Shown: positions 17,445 to 27,876 of the stretch, in pieces
How the letters are laid out: each line of letters begins with the position of its first letter
Position numbering within the stretch: position 1 is the stretch's first letter
From: Bacillus shivajii
GTDB taxonomy: Bacteria; Bacillota; Bacilli; Bacillales; Salisediminibacteriaceae
Assembly: GCF_020519665.1 (NCBI RefSeq)
Contig: NZ_CP084703.1
Span: 2,108,001 to 2,172,000, forward strand
Direction of reading: 5' to 3'
Length of the DNA stretch: 64,000 nucleotides
The notes under the pieces: generated by a model
Told to the model about the DNA's origin: nothing
The model's input: only the letters and a program-made list of their open reading frames with translations
Database searches by the model: none
Program-made: the position numbers and the translations under genes

Positions 17445-17471
17445 AAGGCTGTCTCGTAATGAGACAGCCTT
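17445..17471. terminator. Hairpin between convergent genes
   Basis: Perfect 11-bp stem AAGGCTGTCTC with a GTAAT loop, between the TVP38 gene (plus) and the four-TM gene (minus). T-runs are weak on both sides, but the position fits a bidirectional terminator. Confidence 0.75.
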
Positions 17472-17491
17472 ACGTGATTCGAGAAAATAGC

Positions 17492-17803
17492 TTATTTTTG
17501 CTGATACGTATGAAAACCGATAAACATAAACGCGATCATGATGTAATACAAAACCGTTATCCATGCCCACTCCATCCCTTCAATAACCGGAATGAGGGTG
17601 ACTGCAACAAAGTTTACGATCGTCATTGGAACGAACCATGCCCACGTAAGTGAAGAGAGAAACGTAAAAAATACGCCTAGATTAATCATGAAAAGAAGCG
17701 TCGATGCGATGAAATATGGATACTCGTATATATGGTCTGTAAAAACAAACAAGATGCTGATCGCTAATAGAAATAGTGCGAAAATAACGAGGTAATCCTT
17801 CAT
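17492..17803 (-). CDS. Four-TM membrane protein, unknown
   Basis: The 103 residues form four hydrophobic spans with Trp-rich loops (LTWAWFVP, GMEWAWITV). The start is only 2 bp after the rarD stop, so the two form one minus-strand operon. No family is recognised. Confidence 0.7.
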   Translation of the reverse strand: MKDYLVIFALFLLAISILFVFTDHIYEYPYFIASTLLFMINLGVFFTFLSSLTWAWFVPMTIVNFVAVTLIPVIEGMEWAWITVLYYIMIAFMFIGFHTYQQK

Positions 17804-17805
17804 CT

Positions 17806-18756
17806 TTAATTTGCCTTCCTCTCTGTAAGCGTGATTTCTTGCTCAACGACTTTCGGTTTCTTTAATTGACGATAACGGCTGTACGTAAACATCATAAGTC
17901 CGACCCAAATCATTGAAAAGGCAACAATATGAGTAACAGTAAATGGCTCTTGAAATAAGAACACACCAAGGAAAAGCATGATTGTCGGTGCGATATATTG
18001 TAAAAACCCAATGAGAGAGAGTGGTATTCTTCTAGCTCCTGCTGTAAAGAGTAATAATGGGACGGCAGTCACTGCACCAGCACCTAATAATAAAATGACG
18101 GATAATGGATCGTGTACATAAAGGGCCGATGCACTTGCTCCATGTTGTGAAAATAAAAAGATCGCTGCAAATGGTAAAACAAGGAGTGACTCTAACGCAA
18201 CCCCAGTCATCGTTCCAATCACGGCAATTTTTTTCATTAACCCATATAGTCCAAAACTAAGTGCTAATCCTAAAGCGACGACCGGAAAAACTCCAGCAGA
18301 AAATGTTAGTAATAGGACAGCTGCAAATGCTAGAATGACAGCGATCGTTTGCATCTTCGATAACTTTTCCTTTAAAAAGACGACGCCTAATAAAACACTA
18401 ACGAGCGGATTAATATAATACCCTAAACTTGCTTGCACGACTTGATCGTTGGCAACGGCCCATATGTACACATACCAATTTGTTGCAATAAATAATGAAG
18501 CAAAGATAATTGCAGCAAATAGTTTTTTGTTTTTAAACATCGCACGAACTTCAGCGACAAATGATCCATGTTTTCTAAGTATCAAAATGATCGAACTCAT
18601 AAAAATAAACGACCAAATAATGCGGTGTGCAAGTACTTCTTCTGATGGAATATGATCAATAAGCTTCCAATATAACGGAAGTAGTCCCCATAACAAATAA
18701 GCAGAGACCCCTGATATTATTCCCCATTTCATAGCTGACTCTTGATTTTCGTTCAT
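17806..18756 (-). CDS. rarD: RarD-type EamA family transporter
   Basis: The 316-residue permease has ten spans in two EamA halves. RarD family features are present: KWGIISGVSAYLLWGLLPLYWK at the start and LGYYINPLVSVLLGVVFL mid-protein. RarD was first linked to chloramphenicol sensitivity; its substrate is not known. I chose ATG 18756 because AAAGGGGAAG lies just upstream; the in-frame ATG at 18774 would place this site inside the gene. Confidence 0.88.
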   Translation of the reverse strand: MNENQESAMKWGIISGVSAYLLWGLLPLYWKLIDHIPSEEVLAHRIIWSFIFMSSIILILRKHGSFVAEVRAMFKNKKLFAAIIFASLFIATNWYVYIWAVANDQVVQASLGYYINPLVSVLLGVVFLKEKLSKMQTIAVILAFAAVLLLTFSAGVFPVVALGLALSFGLYGLMKKIAVIGTMTGVALESLLVLPFAAIFLFSQHGASASALYVHDPLSVILLLGAGAVTAVPLLLFTAGARRIPLSLIGFLQYIAPTIMLFLGVFLFQEPFTVTHIVAFSMIWVGLMMFTYSRYRQLKKPKVVEQEITLTERKAN

Positions 18757-18884
18757 GGGGCTTCCCCTTTCCATTCAAAATATCTCTTCTCACATTTTAG
18801 ACCGATAAAGAACGAAAGTAAATAAAATTACGAATGTATTTACAGTTCCTTGTAAATGGAGAAAATCACAAGTAGATCAGGGAA

Positions 18885-19342
18885 GTTGCTCGTATTAGAA
18901 GAGAAGTTGCTCGTATTTGGAGAGAAGTTGCTTGTATTTGAAGAGGGGCTGCCAGTATTAAAAGATAAGTTGCCAGTATTTAAAAGAAAGCTACTTGTAT
19001 TTTAGGGAGTTGCTCGTATTAAAAGAGAAGTTGCTCGTATTAGAAGGGAAGTTGCCAGTATTTAAAAGAAAGCTACTTGTATTTTAGGGAGTTGCTCGTA
19101 TTAGAAGAGGAGTTGCTTGTATTTAAAGAGAAGTTGCCAGTATTTAAAAGAAAGTTACCTGTATTTTTAAGAGTTGCTCGTATTAGAAGAAGATTTGCTT
19201 GTATTTGAAGATGGGTTGCCAGTATTAGAAGGTAAGTTGCCAGTATCACAAAGAAAGTTGCTCGTATTTGGTGCTAGGTTGCCTGTATTCAAAGCAACTT
19301 GCCTGTATTCCAAAAAAACTTGCCTGTATTTGAACAAAACTC
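18885..19342. repeat. 21-bp tandem array
   Basis: About 22 units of GTTGCTCGTATTAGAAGAG-type sequence with a 21-bp period, some 19 bp. Within it a higher-order block (GCTCGTATT unit, GCCAGTATT unit, then ACTTGTATTTTAGGGA) recurs about three times. Because 21 is seven codons, the minus strand shows an artefactual 80-codon frame (NTGNLPS-like repeats) at 19167-19409, which I do not call. The array separates the divergent rarD and addB genes. Confidence 0.9.
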
Positions 19343-19473
19343 GCAAGTAAACCGAAAATCTCACCAGTAAAAGAATCGTCCCAAAGCTTCCACTTCCTAA
19401 AATAGTCATTTTCCTTTAAAATAGAAAGTACGAACATATGATTGCAATGATCATATAAATTGAGGTGAAACGT

Positions 19474-22400
19474 ATGGCAATCACATTTTATATTGGCCGG
19501 TCCGGTACCGGTAAATCAACGCATATACAACAAGACATGATCAATAAATTAAAATCGCAACCGACTGGAAACCCAATTATTTATTTAGTCCCAGACCAAA
19601 TGACGTTCCAAACGGAAATGAACTTTATTCAATCAGACATACAAGGGATGACACGTGCTCAAGTGTTTAGTTTTTCAAGGCTTGCTCTCAGAGTTCTTCA
19701 AGAAACTGGCGGGATCTCGAGACACCACTTGCAACGCACCGGCTTACATATGCTCATTCGAAAAATCGTGGAAAAAGAAAAGGACAAGTTCTCTGTTTTC
19801 AAACGATCAACAGAAACAAATGGTTTTATCGATGAGTTAGAGCAAATCGTGACTGAATTTAAACGTTACGATGTAAAAACTGAGACGCTCGATCACTACG
19901 AGAAGACCCTTCGTGAAAAAGAAGAACGCTCCCCTCAAGAAGCGGTTCTTCTTGATAAACTTCACGACGTAAAAATCGTGTTCGAAAATCTTGAATATGA
20001 GTTGGCCGATCAATACGTCGGCACGGAGGATTATTTAGCGCTACTTGCTGAACAAATTCCAAAATCAACGTACTTACAAAATGCCGAAGTATATATCGAT
20101 GGCTTTTACAGCTTTACACCGCTCGAATTAAACGTGCTTCAAGAGCTCCTTGCTCATACGGCAGAAGTAAACGTCGTTTTAACGCTCGATAAACATTATG
20201 ATACAGATGAACTCGTTCACGAGCTTGACCTTTTTCACGAAACGGGCAACACATATCAGCAACTTTCGTTTATCGCAAAAGAACAAGGCGTTCAAATGAA
20301 CGAGCCTGTCAGCTTCTCAGAAACAAAACGATTCAAAACTGAAGGCCTAAAACATTTAGAAAAATACGGGGAAGTCCGTCCACCAGTTCCTTGTGAAGAA
20401 AACGACGGCATTGAAATGATCGCTGCCGTTCATAAGCGAGCAGAAGTTGAAGGCGTCGCACGTGAAATTTTAAACCTCGTTCGAAATGAAGGGTATCAAT
20501 TTAAAGACGTGGCAGTCTTACTTCGGAACATGGAAAGCTACGGAGATTTAATTGAAACGGTTTGTCGTGACTATTCGATCCCAATTTTTATGGATAAAAA
20601 ACGATCAATGTTAAATCATCCGGTGATCGAGCTCATCCGTTCAGCGCTCGATATTATCGACCGAAACTGGCGTTATGAAGATGTGTTCCGTTGTTTTAAA
20701 ACGGACTTGCTCTTCCCGTTAAATGAAGAAATTTATGAAATGAGAGAGCGCGTCGACCAACTTGAAAACTACGTGCTTTCATATGGCATTCAAGGTGCGA
20801 GATGGTACCAAAAAGAACCGTGGACGTACCAGCGGGTTCGCACAACAGCTGAAGGGGAACGAAAACGAAGCAAATATGAGGAAGCATTTGAAAGAGAGAT
20901 TAATGACCTAAAAACGATGTTAACTGCTCCGCTCATACAATTAGCAAAACGAATGAAAACGGCGAAAACGTCACGTGATCGCTGTACAGTTATTTATCAA
21001 TTTCTAGAAGATTGTGACGTACCGAAAAAGCTTGAGTGGCTTCGTGATCAAGCGATTAAAACGCATGACTTAGAACGCGCTAGAGAGCACGATCAAGTGT
21101 GGAACGCGGTCATTGAACTACTCGATCAAATGGTTGAGCTGACGGGTGAAGAGCAAGTATCGTTCTCACTTTTTAGAAAGCTTGTAGAAACAGGTGTTGA
21201 AAGCATGAAGTTTTCAATTATTCCGCCAGCCTTAGACCAAGTGATCGTCGCAGACATGGAGCATTCACGTTTAAGTGATGTAAAAGTAGCGTTTATTTTA
21301 GGCGTCAATGAAGGGGTTCTCCCAGCGAAACCTGAAGAAGGTGGAATTGTTTCTGAAGAAGAACGAGAGCTATTAGGAAGCGAAGGTCTCCAACTAGCGC
21401 CAGGCAGTACGCGCCAACTACTTAATGAATCATTTATCATTTATTTAGCGCAATCTACGCCGTCAGACCTCTTATACTTTACGTATCCGTTAGCGGATGA
21501 AGAAGGGCGTAGTATGCAGCCGTCGATCTTATTAAAACGAATCAAAGATCTTTTCCCGAACTTAGAGGAAAAACTTTGGTTTAATGAGCCTGTCGAAGTT
21601 CCGTTTGAAGAGCAATCAAACTTTGTACAAAACCCTGCAGTGACGTTATCGTATTTAACGTATCAGCTTCAGTCGTGGAAAAAAGGCTACGAGATCCCCG
21701 ACTTTTGGTGGGGCGTTTATAACTGGTTTGTCGAGCATCCAACGTGGCGAAAAGAAACAGAGTACGTGTTAAAAAGCTTGTTTTATGAAAACAAAGCAAA
21801 ACCACTACCGAAAGAGACGAGCCGTGCGATTTACGGGGATGAAATTAAAACGAGTGTCTCTCGTATTGAGAAGTTCCAAGGTTGTCCGTTTTCGCAATTT
21901 GCAAGCCACGGCTTAAAGCTTCAAGAGCGTGAATCGTATAAATTAGAAGCACCTGATATCGGGACACTCTTCCATGCAGCATTGAAAGAAATGGCTGAGC
22001 ACTTGAAAAATGAGGGAAGAGACTTTGCGCAATTAACGAAAAACGAGTGTACGACACTTTCAAAACAAATTGTCGATCAACTCGCACCAAAAATTCAGCG
22101 TGAAATCTTACTGAGTTCGAACAGATATTCGTACATTAAACAAAAACTCGAAGAAGTCGTCGCTCGTGCGTCATCGATTTTAGCGGAGCAATCAAAAGCA
22201 TCCGGTTTTTCACCCGTTGGTCTTGAAGTCGGTTTCGGACCGAAAGAAGACCTTCCACCACTGACGTTTACGTTAGATAACGGTGTGAAAATGGAATTAA
22301 TCGGCCGAATTGACCGTGTCGATAAGTCTCAAACGGATCATGGCCTTATGCTGCGCATTATTGATTATAAATCAAGTAAAAAAGACATTAAGCTTATGGA

Positions 22401-22983
22401 CGTGTATTACGGACTGGCGATTCAAATGTTGATTTATTTAGACGTTGTTTTATCCCATTCCGATGAATGGCTAGGGCAAAAAGCGTCTCCAGCCGGTGTT
22501 CTCTACTTCCATGTGCATAATCCGCTTATTCAGTCGAATAAGCCGTTATCGATTGAACAACTTGAAGAAGAAATTTTTAAACAGTTTAAAATGAAAGGGT
22601 TACTGCCAGCAGACCCTGAAATCATACGAGAAATGGATACGACACTCGAGCAAGGCGTTTCAAATATAATTCCAGCAGGACTGAAAAAAGACGGAAGTCT
22701 CCATTCAAGATCGTCTGTGATCTCTGAAGCGGATTACGAAGTCGTTCGCAATTATTTACGAAAACAAGTCGAACAAGTCGGAACGGCTCTCACAGAAGGG
22801 AAAATTGACATTACCCCTGTGAAAAATAAACAGCAAGTCGCTTGTACCTTCTGTCCGTACGGATCGTTCTGTCAATTTGATCCGACGATTGAAACGAATG
22901 AGTACAATACGTTAAATAAACTAGAGCCAGACGATATATTACAAAAGATGAGAGAAGAAGGGGGAGATTCGGATGAACGTTAA
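19474..22983 (+). CDS. addB: ATP-dependent helicase/nuclease subunit B
   Basis: This 1169-residue subunit of the AddAB (RecBCD-like) enzyme resects double-strand ends and loads RecA at Chi. Walker A is GRSGTGKS (8-15). The C-terminal nuclease domain has an iron-sulfur cysteine set C804, C1124, C1127 and C1133, three residues offset from the B. subtilis set as I recall it. The nuclease core reads IDYKSSKK. ATG 19474 follows TGAGGTG; GTG 19465 is less well placed. It overlaps addA by 11 bp, implying translational coupling. Confidence 0.97.
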   Translation: MAITFYIGRSGTGKSTHIQQDMINKLKSQPTGNPIIYLVPDQMTFQTEMNFIQSDIQGMTRAQVFSFSRLALRVLQETGGISRHHLQRTGLHMLIRKIVEKEKDKFSVFKRSTETNGFIDELEQIVTEFKRYDVKTETLDHYEKTLREKEERSPQEAVLLDKLHDVKIVFENLEYELADQYVGTEDYLALLAEQIPKSTYLQNAEVYIDGFYSFTPLELNVLQELLAHTAEVNVVLTLDKHYDTDELVHELDLFHETGNTYQQLSFIAKEQGVQMNEPVSFSETKRFKTEGLKHLEKYGEVRPPVPCEENDGIEMIAAVHKRAEVEGVAREILNLVRNEGYQFKDVAVLLRNMESYGDLIETVCRDYSIPIFMDKKRSMLNHPVIELIRSALDIIDRNWRYEDVFRCFKTDLLFPLNEEIYEMRERVDQLENYVLSYGIQGARWYQKEPWTYQRVRTTAEGERKRSKYEEAFEREINDLKTMLTAPLIQLAKRMKTAKTSRDRCTVIYQFLEDCDVPKKLEWLRDQAIKTHDLERAREHDQVWNAVIELLDQMVELTGEEQVSFSLFRKLVETGVESMKFSIIPPALDQVIVADMEHSRLSDVKVAFILGVNEGVLPAKPEEGGIVSEEERELLGSEGLQLAPGSTRQLLNESFIIYLAQSTPSDLLYFTYPLADEEGRSMQPSILLKRIKDLFPNLEEKLWFNEPVEVPFEEQSNFVQNPAVTLSYLTYQLQSWKKGYEIPDFWWGVYNWFVEHPTWRKETEYVLKSLFYENKAKPLPKETSRAIYGDEIKTSVSRIEKFQGCPFSQFASHGLKLQERESYKLEAPDIGTLFHAALKEMAEHLKNEGRDFAQLTKNECTTLSKQIVDQLAPKIQREILLSSNRYSYIKQKLEEVVARASSILAEQSKASGFSPVGLEVGFGPKEDLPPLTFTLDNGVKMELIGRIDRVDKSQTDHGLMLRIIDYKSSKKDIKLMDVYYGLAIQMLIYLDVVLSHSDEWLGQKASPAGVLYFHVHNPLIQSNKPLSIEQLEEEIFKQFKMKGLLPADPEIIREMDTTLEQGVSNIIPAGLKKDGSLHSRSSVISEADYEVVRNYLRKQVEQVGTALTEGKIDITPVKNKQQVACTFCPYGSFCQFDPTIETNEYNTLNKLEPDDILQKMREEGGDSDER

Positions 22984-25900
22984 TCCTAAACCTCTTGATG
23001 TGACATGGACCGATGATCAATGGAAAGCAATCGATGCAAGAGGAAACAACATTTTAGTTGCAGCCGCAGCGGGAAGCGGGAAGACAGCCGTTTTAGTAGA
23101 AAGAATTATCCGTACGATCGTGGATCATCAAGCTGATGTCGACCGCTTACTAATCGTGACGTTCACAAACGCAGCAGCGGCTGAAATGAGGACAAGAATT
23201 GGTGAAGCGATTGAAAAAGAATTAAAAAAAGATCCCGGTTCCCTACACCTGCGTAGACAATTAACGTTATTAAACCGTGCGAACATCTCAACCCTTCATT
23301 CGTTTTGTATGAAAGTGTTGAAGAAGTATTACTTTGAAGTTGAAATTGATCCGAACTTTCGTCTCCTAGATGAAACAGAAGGGGAACTCATCCGTGAAGA
23401 AGTGATCGACGACCTTTTTGAAGAGGAGTACGGAAAGGAAAATAATCACGAGTTTTATGCTGTTGTTGATCGGTATAGTGGAGACCGAAGTGATGATGCG
23501 CTTCGAAATTTAATTCGAAAGCTATATAACTTCTCTCGCTCCAACCCGAATCCAAATCAATGGTTAGATGAGCTCGTTCATGCATACAACTTAGATGATG
23601 TAGGAAGCATGGAAGAGTTAATTTGGACAAAAGAGCTATTTTTTGACATCCATCAGCAATTAGAAGGTGCGGAAGCATGGATTCAAAAAGGGATGGAACT
23701 GACGAAAGAGCCAGCTGGACCGTATAAGTACGCGGAAAACTTTGAAGAAGATTTAAAAGTTCTTTATACGCTCCGCCAATGTAAAACGTGGAGCGAAATG
23801 TATGAAGCGTTCCAACAAGCGAAGTTTGGCCGCTTAAAATCGATTCCGAAAAAAGACCATGTTGATGAGAACCTAAAGGAACGTGCGAAAAAATATCGCG
23901 ATACGACGAAAAAGGTCGTTGAAGCGATTCAAAAAGATTACTTTTCAAAAGAACCTGAAGCGTTCATGCATGAATTAAAAGAAATGGCACCAACCGTTGA
24001 AACGACTGTTCGGTTAGTGAAAGAGTTCGCTAAAAGGTATATGGACGCGAAAAAAGAGAAAGCTGTCCTCGATTTTAACGACCTTGAGCACCTTTGTTTA
24101 CAAGTGTTGCTCGACGCTGATGGTAATGAATTAAAACCGTCAAAAGCCGCGTTAGAATTTAAAGATCACTTTGTTGAAGTGTTGATTGACGAGTATCAAG
24201 ATACGAACCTCGTCCAAGAAACGATTCTTTATTTATTAGCAAAAGAAAATAACCGCTTTATGGTTGGGGACGTAAAGCAAAGTATTTATCGTTTCCGTTT
24301 AGCAGAACCATCGTTATTCCTAGATAAGTACAAAACGTACGTAAAGTCTGGTGATGGAGATGGCTGGCGTATTGACTTATCGAAAAACTTTCGAAGCCGT
24401 AGCGAAATATTAGATGCAACAAACTTTATTTTTCGCCAAATCATGGATGAATCTGTAGGAGAAATCCCATATGATACCGATGCTGAGCTTCATTTAGGGA
24501 ACTTAGATTATCCAGAGCAAGAAGGGCTTGAAGCAGAGCTTGCCGTCATTAATAAAGGGGATCCGTTAGAAGTAAAAGACCCACAAGATGAGTCACAATC
24601 ATTAGAAGAAGATTTAGAAACATCCCAGCTTGAAACGAGATACATCATTCAACAAGTGAAAAAGCTCGTGAAAGAACAACATCTTGTTTATGACAAAAGT
24701 ATAAAAGGGCAGCGCCCAATCACGTACCGTGACATCGTTATTTTAATGCGTTCAATGCCATGGGCCTCGACCATGATGGAAGAGTGTAAAAAAGAAGGCA
24801 TTCCTGTATACGCGGATCTATCAACAGGTTACTTTAGTGCGATTGAAGTGCAAATTGTCATGTCGCTTTTAAAAATCATTGATAATCCGTATCAAGATAT
24901 TCCGCTCGCATCTGTATTACGCTCACCAATTGTCGGCTTTAATGAGCAAGAGCTTGCGCACATTCGTATGATGAAGAAAGAAGTATCCTATTATGATGCG
25001 TTAAAAACGACAGCGGAAGAATCGCCAGAAGACGAGATCAAAGAAAAGGCAGCGGACTTCTTAGAAAAATTAACGAACTGGCGAACGAATGCTAGATCAG
25101 GTGCACTGTTTGAACTCATTTGGCAAATTTACCGTGAAACAGGTTACTTTGACTATGTCGGTGGGATGCCTGGAGGTAAGCAGCGTCAAGCGAACCTCCG
25201 TGCGTTATATGACCGTGCTCGATCCTATGAATCGACGTCGTTCCGCGGTTTGTTCCGTTTCCTTCGTTTTATTGAGCGAATGCAAGAGCGTGGTGATGAT
25301 TTAGGTACGGCACGAGCATTAGGGGAACAAGAAGATGTCGTGCGCATTATGACGATTCATAAAAGTAAAGGTCTGGAATTCCCCGTCGTGTTTGTTGCGG
25401 GAATGAACAAAAAGTTTAATTTACAAGACATGAGTGCGTCTTATTTACTTCATAAAGAGTTAGGTTTCGGCACAAAGTTCATCGATCCAAAGTTACGTGT
25501 CGCTTACCCAAGCATTCCGCAACTTGCGATTAAAAAGCGTATGCATTTAGAAAGCTTAGCAGAAGAAATGCGTGTCTTATATGTAGCGCTCACTCGTGCG
25601 AAAGAGAAGCTCTATTTAGTCGGAACGGTTCAAAATGCTGAAAAGTCATTAGAGAACTGGCAAGACTTACTCGGGGAAGATGACTGGCTTTTACCTGCAA
25701 TGGACAGGCAGCGTGGTAAAACATTTATGGACTGGGTTGGACCTGCTGTTTTAAGGCACGGCTCATCAAGCTGTTATCACGGCCCAGGTGGTGTCATCTG
25801 TGAAAATGAGGTGGCTGAAGACGCGTCAAAATGGTCGATGGATATTATTGAACGAGACACGTTACAAGTCGAAGAAAAAACAGAAGTAGAAATACAAGAA

Positions 25901-26701
25901 GATAAGCTTCATAAGTTATATTATCTAGAACCTGTTGAAGGTGCAGCAAATGAAAGCTGGGTTGATGAAAAGCTAAATTGGCAATATGACCGTATTCAAG
26001 CGTCGATTCACCGTTCAAAACAAACGGTTAGTGAAATGAAGCGTGAGTTAGAAGATGAGTATAGTGATGTCATGTTCGGCGTTTCGAAATCGTTTCAATC
26101 TGCGTATGCGGACAGACCTCAGTTTTTACAAGAAAAAGGTTTAAGTTCAACAGAAATTGGAACCGTCATGCATACTGTTATGCAGCATGTCCCATTAACT
26201 GAGCCACCGACCACGGAAAAAATCGATCGCTTATTAGTTGGGATGTATGAAAAAGAATTGTTAACGAGAGATCAAGTCGAAGCTGTTGATGTGAACCATG
26301 TCATTGAGTTTTTCAATACAGATATCGGCGAGAGAATGTTAAATGCGAAATGGGTGGAGCGTGAAATTCCATTTAGTTACGGACTTCCGGCTGTTGAAGC
26401 TTACCAAACGTGGGAAGAAGACGAGCATACTGATGGGGAGAAAGTTCTCATCCAAGGGGTCATTGACTGTATTTTTGAAGATGAAAATGGCAAGATCATC
26501 TTAGTTGATTACAAAACAGACAAGATTACTGGGAAGTATAAAAGTTTTGAAGATGCGAAGGAAGCACTTCTCGGCAGATATGAACTCCAACTATCGATTT
26601 ATTCCGGGGCGCTTGAAGAAATTTGGAAGCGTGATATCGATGAATCGATTCTTTATTTCTTTGATGGTGGCCATGTCTTGAATTTGGAAGAAGGTGTGTA
26701 A
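22973..26701 (+). CDS. addA: ATP-dependent helicase/nuclease subunit A
   Basis: This 1242-residue UvrD-type 3'-5' helicase has a RecB-like nuclease. Walker A is AAAGSGKT (31-38), Walker B is LIDEYQDTN, a helicase motif reads VALTRAKEKLYLVG, and the C-terminal nuclease motif is VDYKTDKI (D1179, K1181). Length and order match Bacillus AddA. It begins inside the addB end and stops 2 bp before sbcD, so four repair genes form one operon. Confidence 0.97.
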   Translation: MNVNPKPLDVTWTDDQWKAIDARGNNILVAAAAGSGKTAVLVERIIRTIVDHQADVDRLLIVTFTNAAAAEMRTRIGEAIEKELKKDPGSLHLRRQLTLLNRANISTLHSFCMKVLKKYYFEVEIDPNFRLLDETEGELIREEVIDDLFEEEYGKENNHEFYAVVDRYSGDRSDDALRNLIRKLYNFSRSNPNPNQWLDELVHAYNLDDVGSMEELIWTKELFFDIHQQLEGAEAWIQKGMELTKEPAGPYKYAENFEEDLKVLYTLRQCKTWSEMYEAFQQAKFGRLKSIPKKDHVDENLKERAKKYRDTTKKVVEAIQKDYFSKEPEAFMHELKEMAPTVETTVRLVKEFAKRYMDAKKEKAVLDFNDLEHLCLQVLLDADGNELKPSKAALEFKDHFVEVLIDEYQDTNLVQETILYLLAKENNRFMVGDVKQSIYRFRLAEPSLFLDKYKTYVKSGDGDGWRIDLSKNFRSRSEILDATNFIFRQIMDESVGEIPYDTDAELHLGNLDYPEQEGLEAELAVINKGDPLEVKDPQDESQSLEEDLETSQLETRYIIQQVKKLVKEQHLVYDKSIKGQRPITYRDIVILMRSMPWASTMMEECKKEGIPVYADLSTGYFSAIEVQIVMSLLKIIDNPYQDIPLASVLRSPIVGFNEQELAHIRMMKKEVSYYDALKTTAEESPEDEIKEKAADFLEKLTNWRTNARSGALFELIWQIYRETGYFDYVGGMPGGKQRQANLRALYDRARSYESTSFRGLFRFLRFIERMQERGDDLGTARALGEQEDVVRIMTIHKSKGLEFPVVFVAGMNKKFNLQDMSASYLLHKELGFGTKFIDPKLRVAYPSIPQLAIKKRMHLESLAEEMRVLYVALTRAKEKLYLVGTVQNAEKSLENWQDLLGEDDWLLPAMDRQRGKTFMDWVGPAVLRHGSSSCYHGPGGVICENEVAEDASKWSMDIIERDTLQVEEKTEVEIQEDKLHKLYYLEPVEGAANESWVDEKLNWQYDRIQASIHRSKQTVSEMKRELEDEYSDVMFGVSKSFQSAYADRPQFLQEKGLSSTEIGTVMHTVMQHVPLTEPPTTEKIDRLLVGMYEKELLTRDQVEAVDVNHVIEFFNTDIGERMLNAKWVEREIPFSYGLPAVEAYQTWEEDEHTDGEKVLIQGVIDCIFEDENGKIILVDYKTDKITGKYKSFEDAKEALLGRYELQLSIYSGALEEIWKRDIDESILYFFDGGHVLNLEEGV

Positions 26702-26703
26702 AA

Positions 26704-27876
26704 ATGAGACTACTGCATACAGCTGATTGGCATATTGGGCGAACCCTCGAAGGGAGGGATCGCCTTTTCGAACATGAACAATTTTTTGATGAGCTACAAG
26801 AGATTGTGGAAAAAGAAAAAGTTGATGCGATTCTTATGGCAGGAGACGTATTTGACTCGGTGAACCCGCCCGCAAAAGCTGAAGAACTATTTTACGAAAG
26901 TGTTGCAAGGCTCACTGATCACGGGAAACGTCCGATCATGGTTATTGCGGGTAATCACGATCACCCGGATCGCTTACAAGCAGCGAGGTCACTCGTGAAA
27001 AATCAAGGTGTCCATATTCTCGGCTATCCGACTGAACAAGCTGTTCAAATTAGACCTAATGGCAGTGACCAGCTTCTAAATATCGCTGCACTTCCTTATC
27101 CATCGGAATCAAGATTAAAAGATCGTTTTACTGAAAATGCAGATGAGCTTGAAATTCGTGAAGCGTATGATGAGCGGATTCAATTTATTTTTTCCGAGCT
27201 TACCAAAGATTTTTCACCAAACGATGTGAATGTTGCGATGAGTCATATTTTTGTTGCTGGTGGAAGTGCTTCTGAATCGGAGCGACCAATTGAAGTTGGG
27301 GGCGCTTATACGGTGAGGGCAACAAATCTCCCAGCCGACGTGCAATACACGGCACTTGGACATTTACACCGACCGCAGAACATTAAGCGGGCACCAACCT
27401 TAGCGCGATATTCTGGTTCGCCACTTGCGTTTAGTTTTTCTGAAGCAGGTTACGCAAAGTCGGTGACGCTCGTTGATGTGGAACCGGGAAAAGAGCCTGT
27501 TACAGAAGATATTTATTTATCATCCGGGAGGCCGCTCGTCAGGTGGAAAGCGAAAAATGGTGTGTCTGAAGTGTTTAAATGGATGGAAGAAAAGCGTGAT
27601 CACAACGCATGGATTGAGCTTGAAGTGTATATGGAAGACACGCCGACGATGGAAGACATTCATCATATAAAAAAGAATTATCCCGGGATTGTGACGATTC
27701 GTCCGATTTTTCCTGATACACAAGAAATGGACCATGAAGAAGAGAAAAAACACGTCCCGATCGATGAAATGTTCAATCGTTTTTACCAGCGTCAGACTGG
27801 CGGCGCAACGCCAGATGAAGAGCTCGTGCAATTGTTTTTAGAACTCGTCAATGAAAATGGGGGTGATCAGTCTTGA
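26704..27876 (+). CDS. sbcD: Nuclease SbcCD subunit D
   Basis: The 390-residue Mre11-like metallophosphoesterase has HTADWHIG (metal ligands D8 and H10), AGDVFDS, and GNHDHPDR with the catalytic His. With SbcC it opens hairpins and trims blocked double-strand ends. It starts 2 bp after addA and its TGA overlaps the TTG start of sbcC by 4 bp. Confidence 0.97.
   Translation: MRLLHTADWHIGRTLEGRDRLFEHEQFFDELQEIVEKEKVDAILMAGDVFDSVNPPAKAEELFYESVARLTDHGKRPIMVIAGNHDHPDRLQAARSLVKNQGVHILGYPTEQAVQIRPNGSDQLLNIAALPYPSESRLKDRFTENADELEIREAYDERIQFIFSELTKDFSPNDVNVAMSHIFVAGGSASESERPIEVGGAYTVRATNLPADVQYTALGHLHRPQNIKRAPTLARYSGSPLAFSFSEAGYAKSVTLVDVEPGKEPVTEDIYLSSGRPLVRWKAKNGVSEVFKWMEEKRDHNAWIELEVYMEDTPTMEDIHHIKKNYPGIVTIRPIFPDTQEMDHEEEKKHVPIDEMFNRFYQRQTGGATPDEELVQLFLELVNENGGDQS

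Noticed and set aside
18885-19342. The 21-bp array considered as a CRISPR
   Set aside because: No spacer/repeat alternation; simple tandem variation with no cas genes.
19167-19409. 80-codon minus-strand frame with NTGNL-like repeats
   Set aside because: It is an artefact of the 21-bp array (seven codons per unit), has no ribosome site, and ends in non-repeat intergenic DNA.
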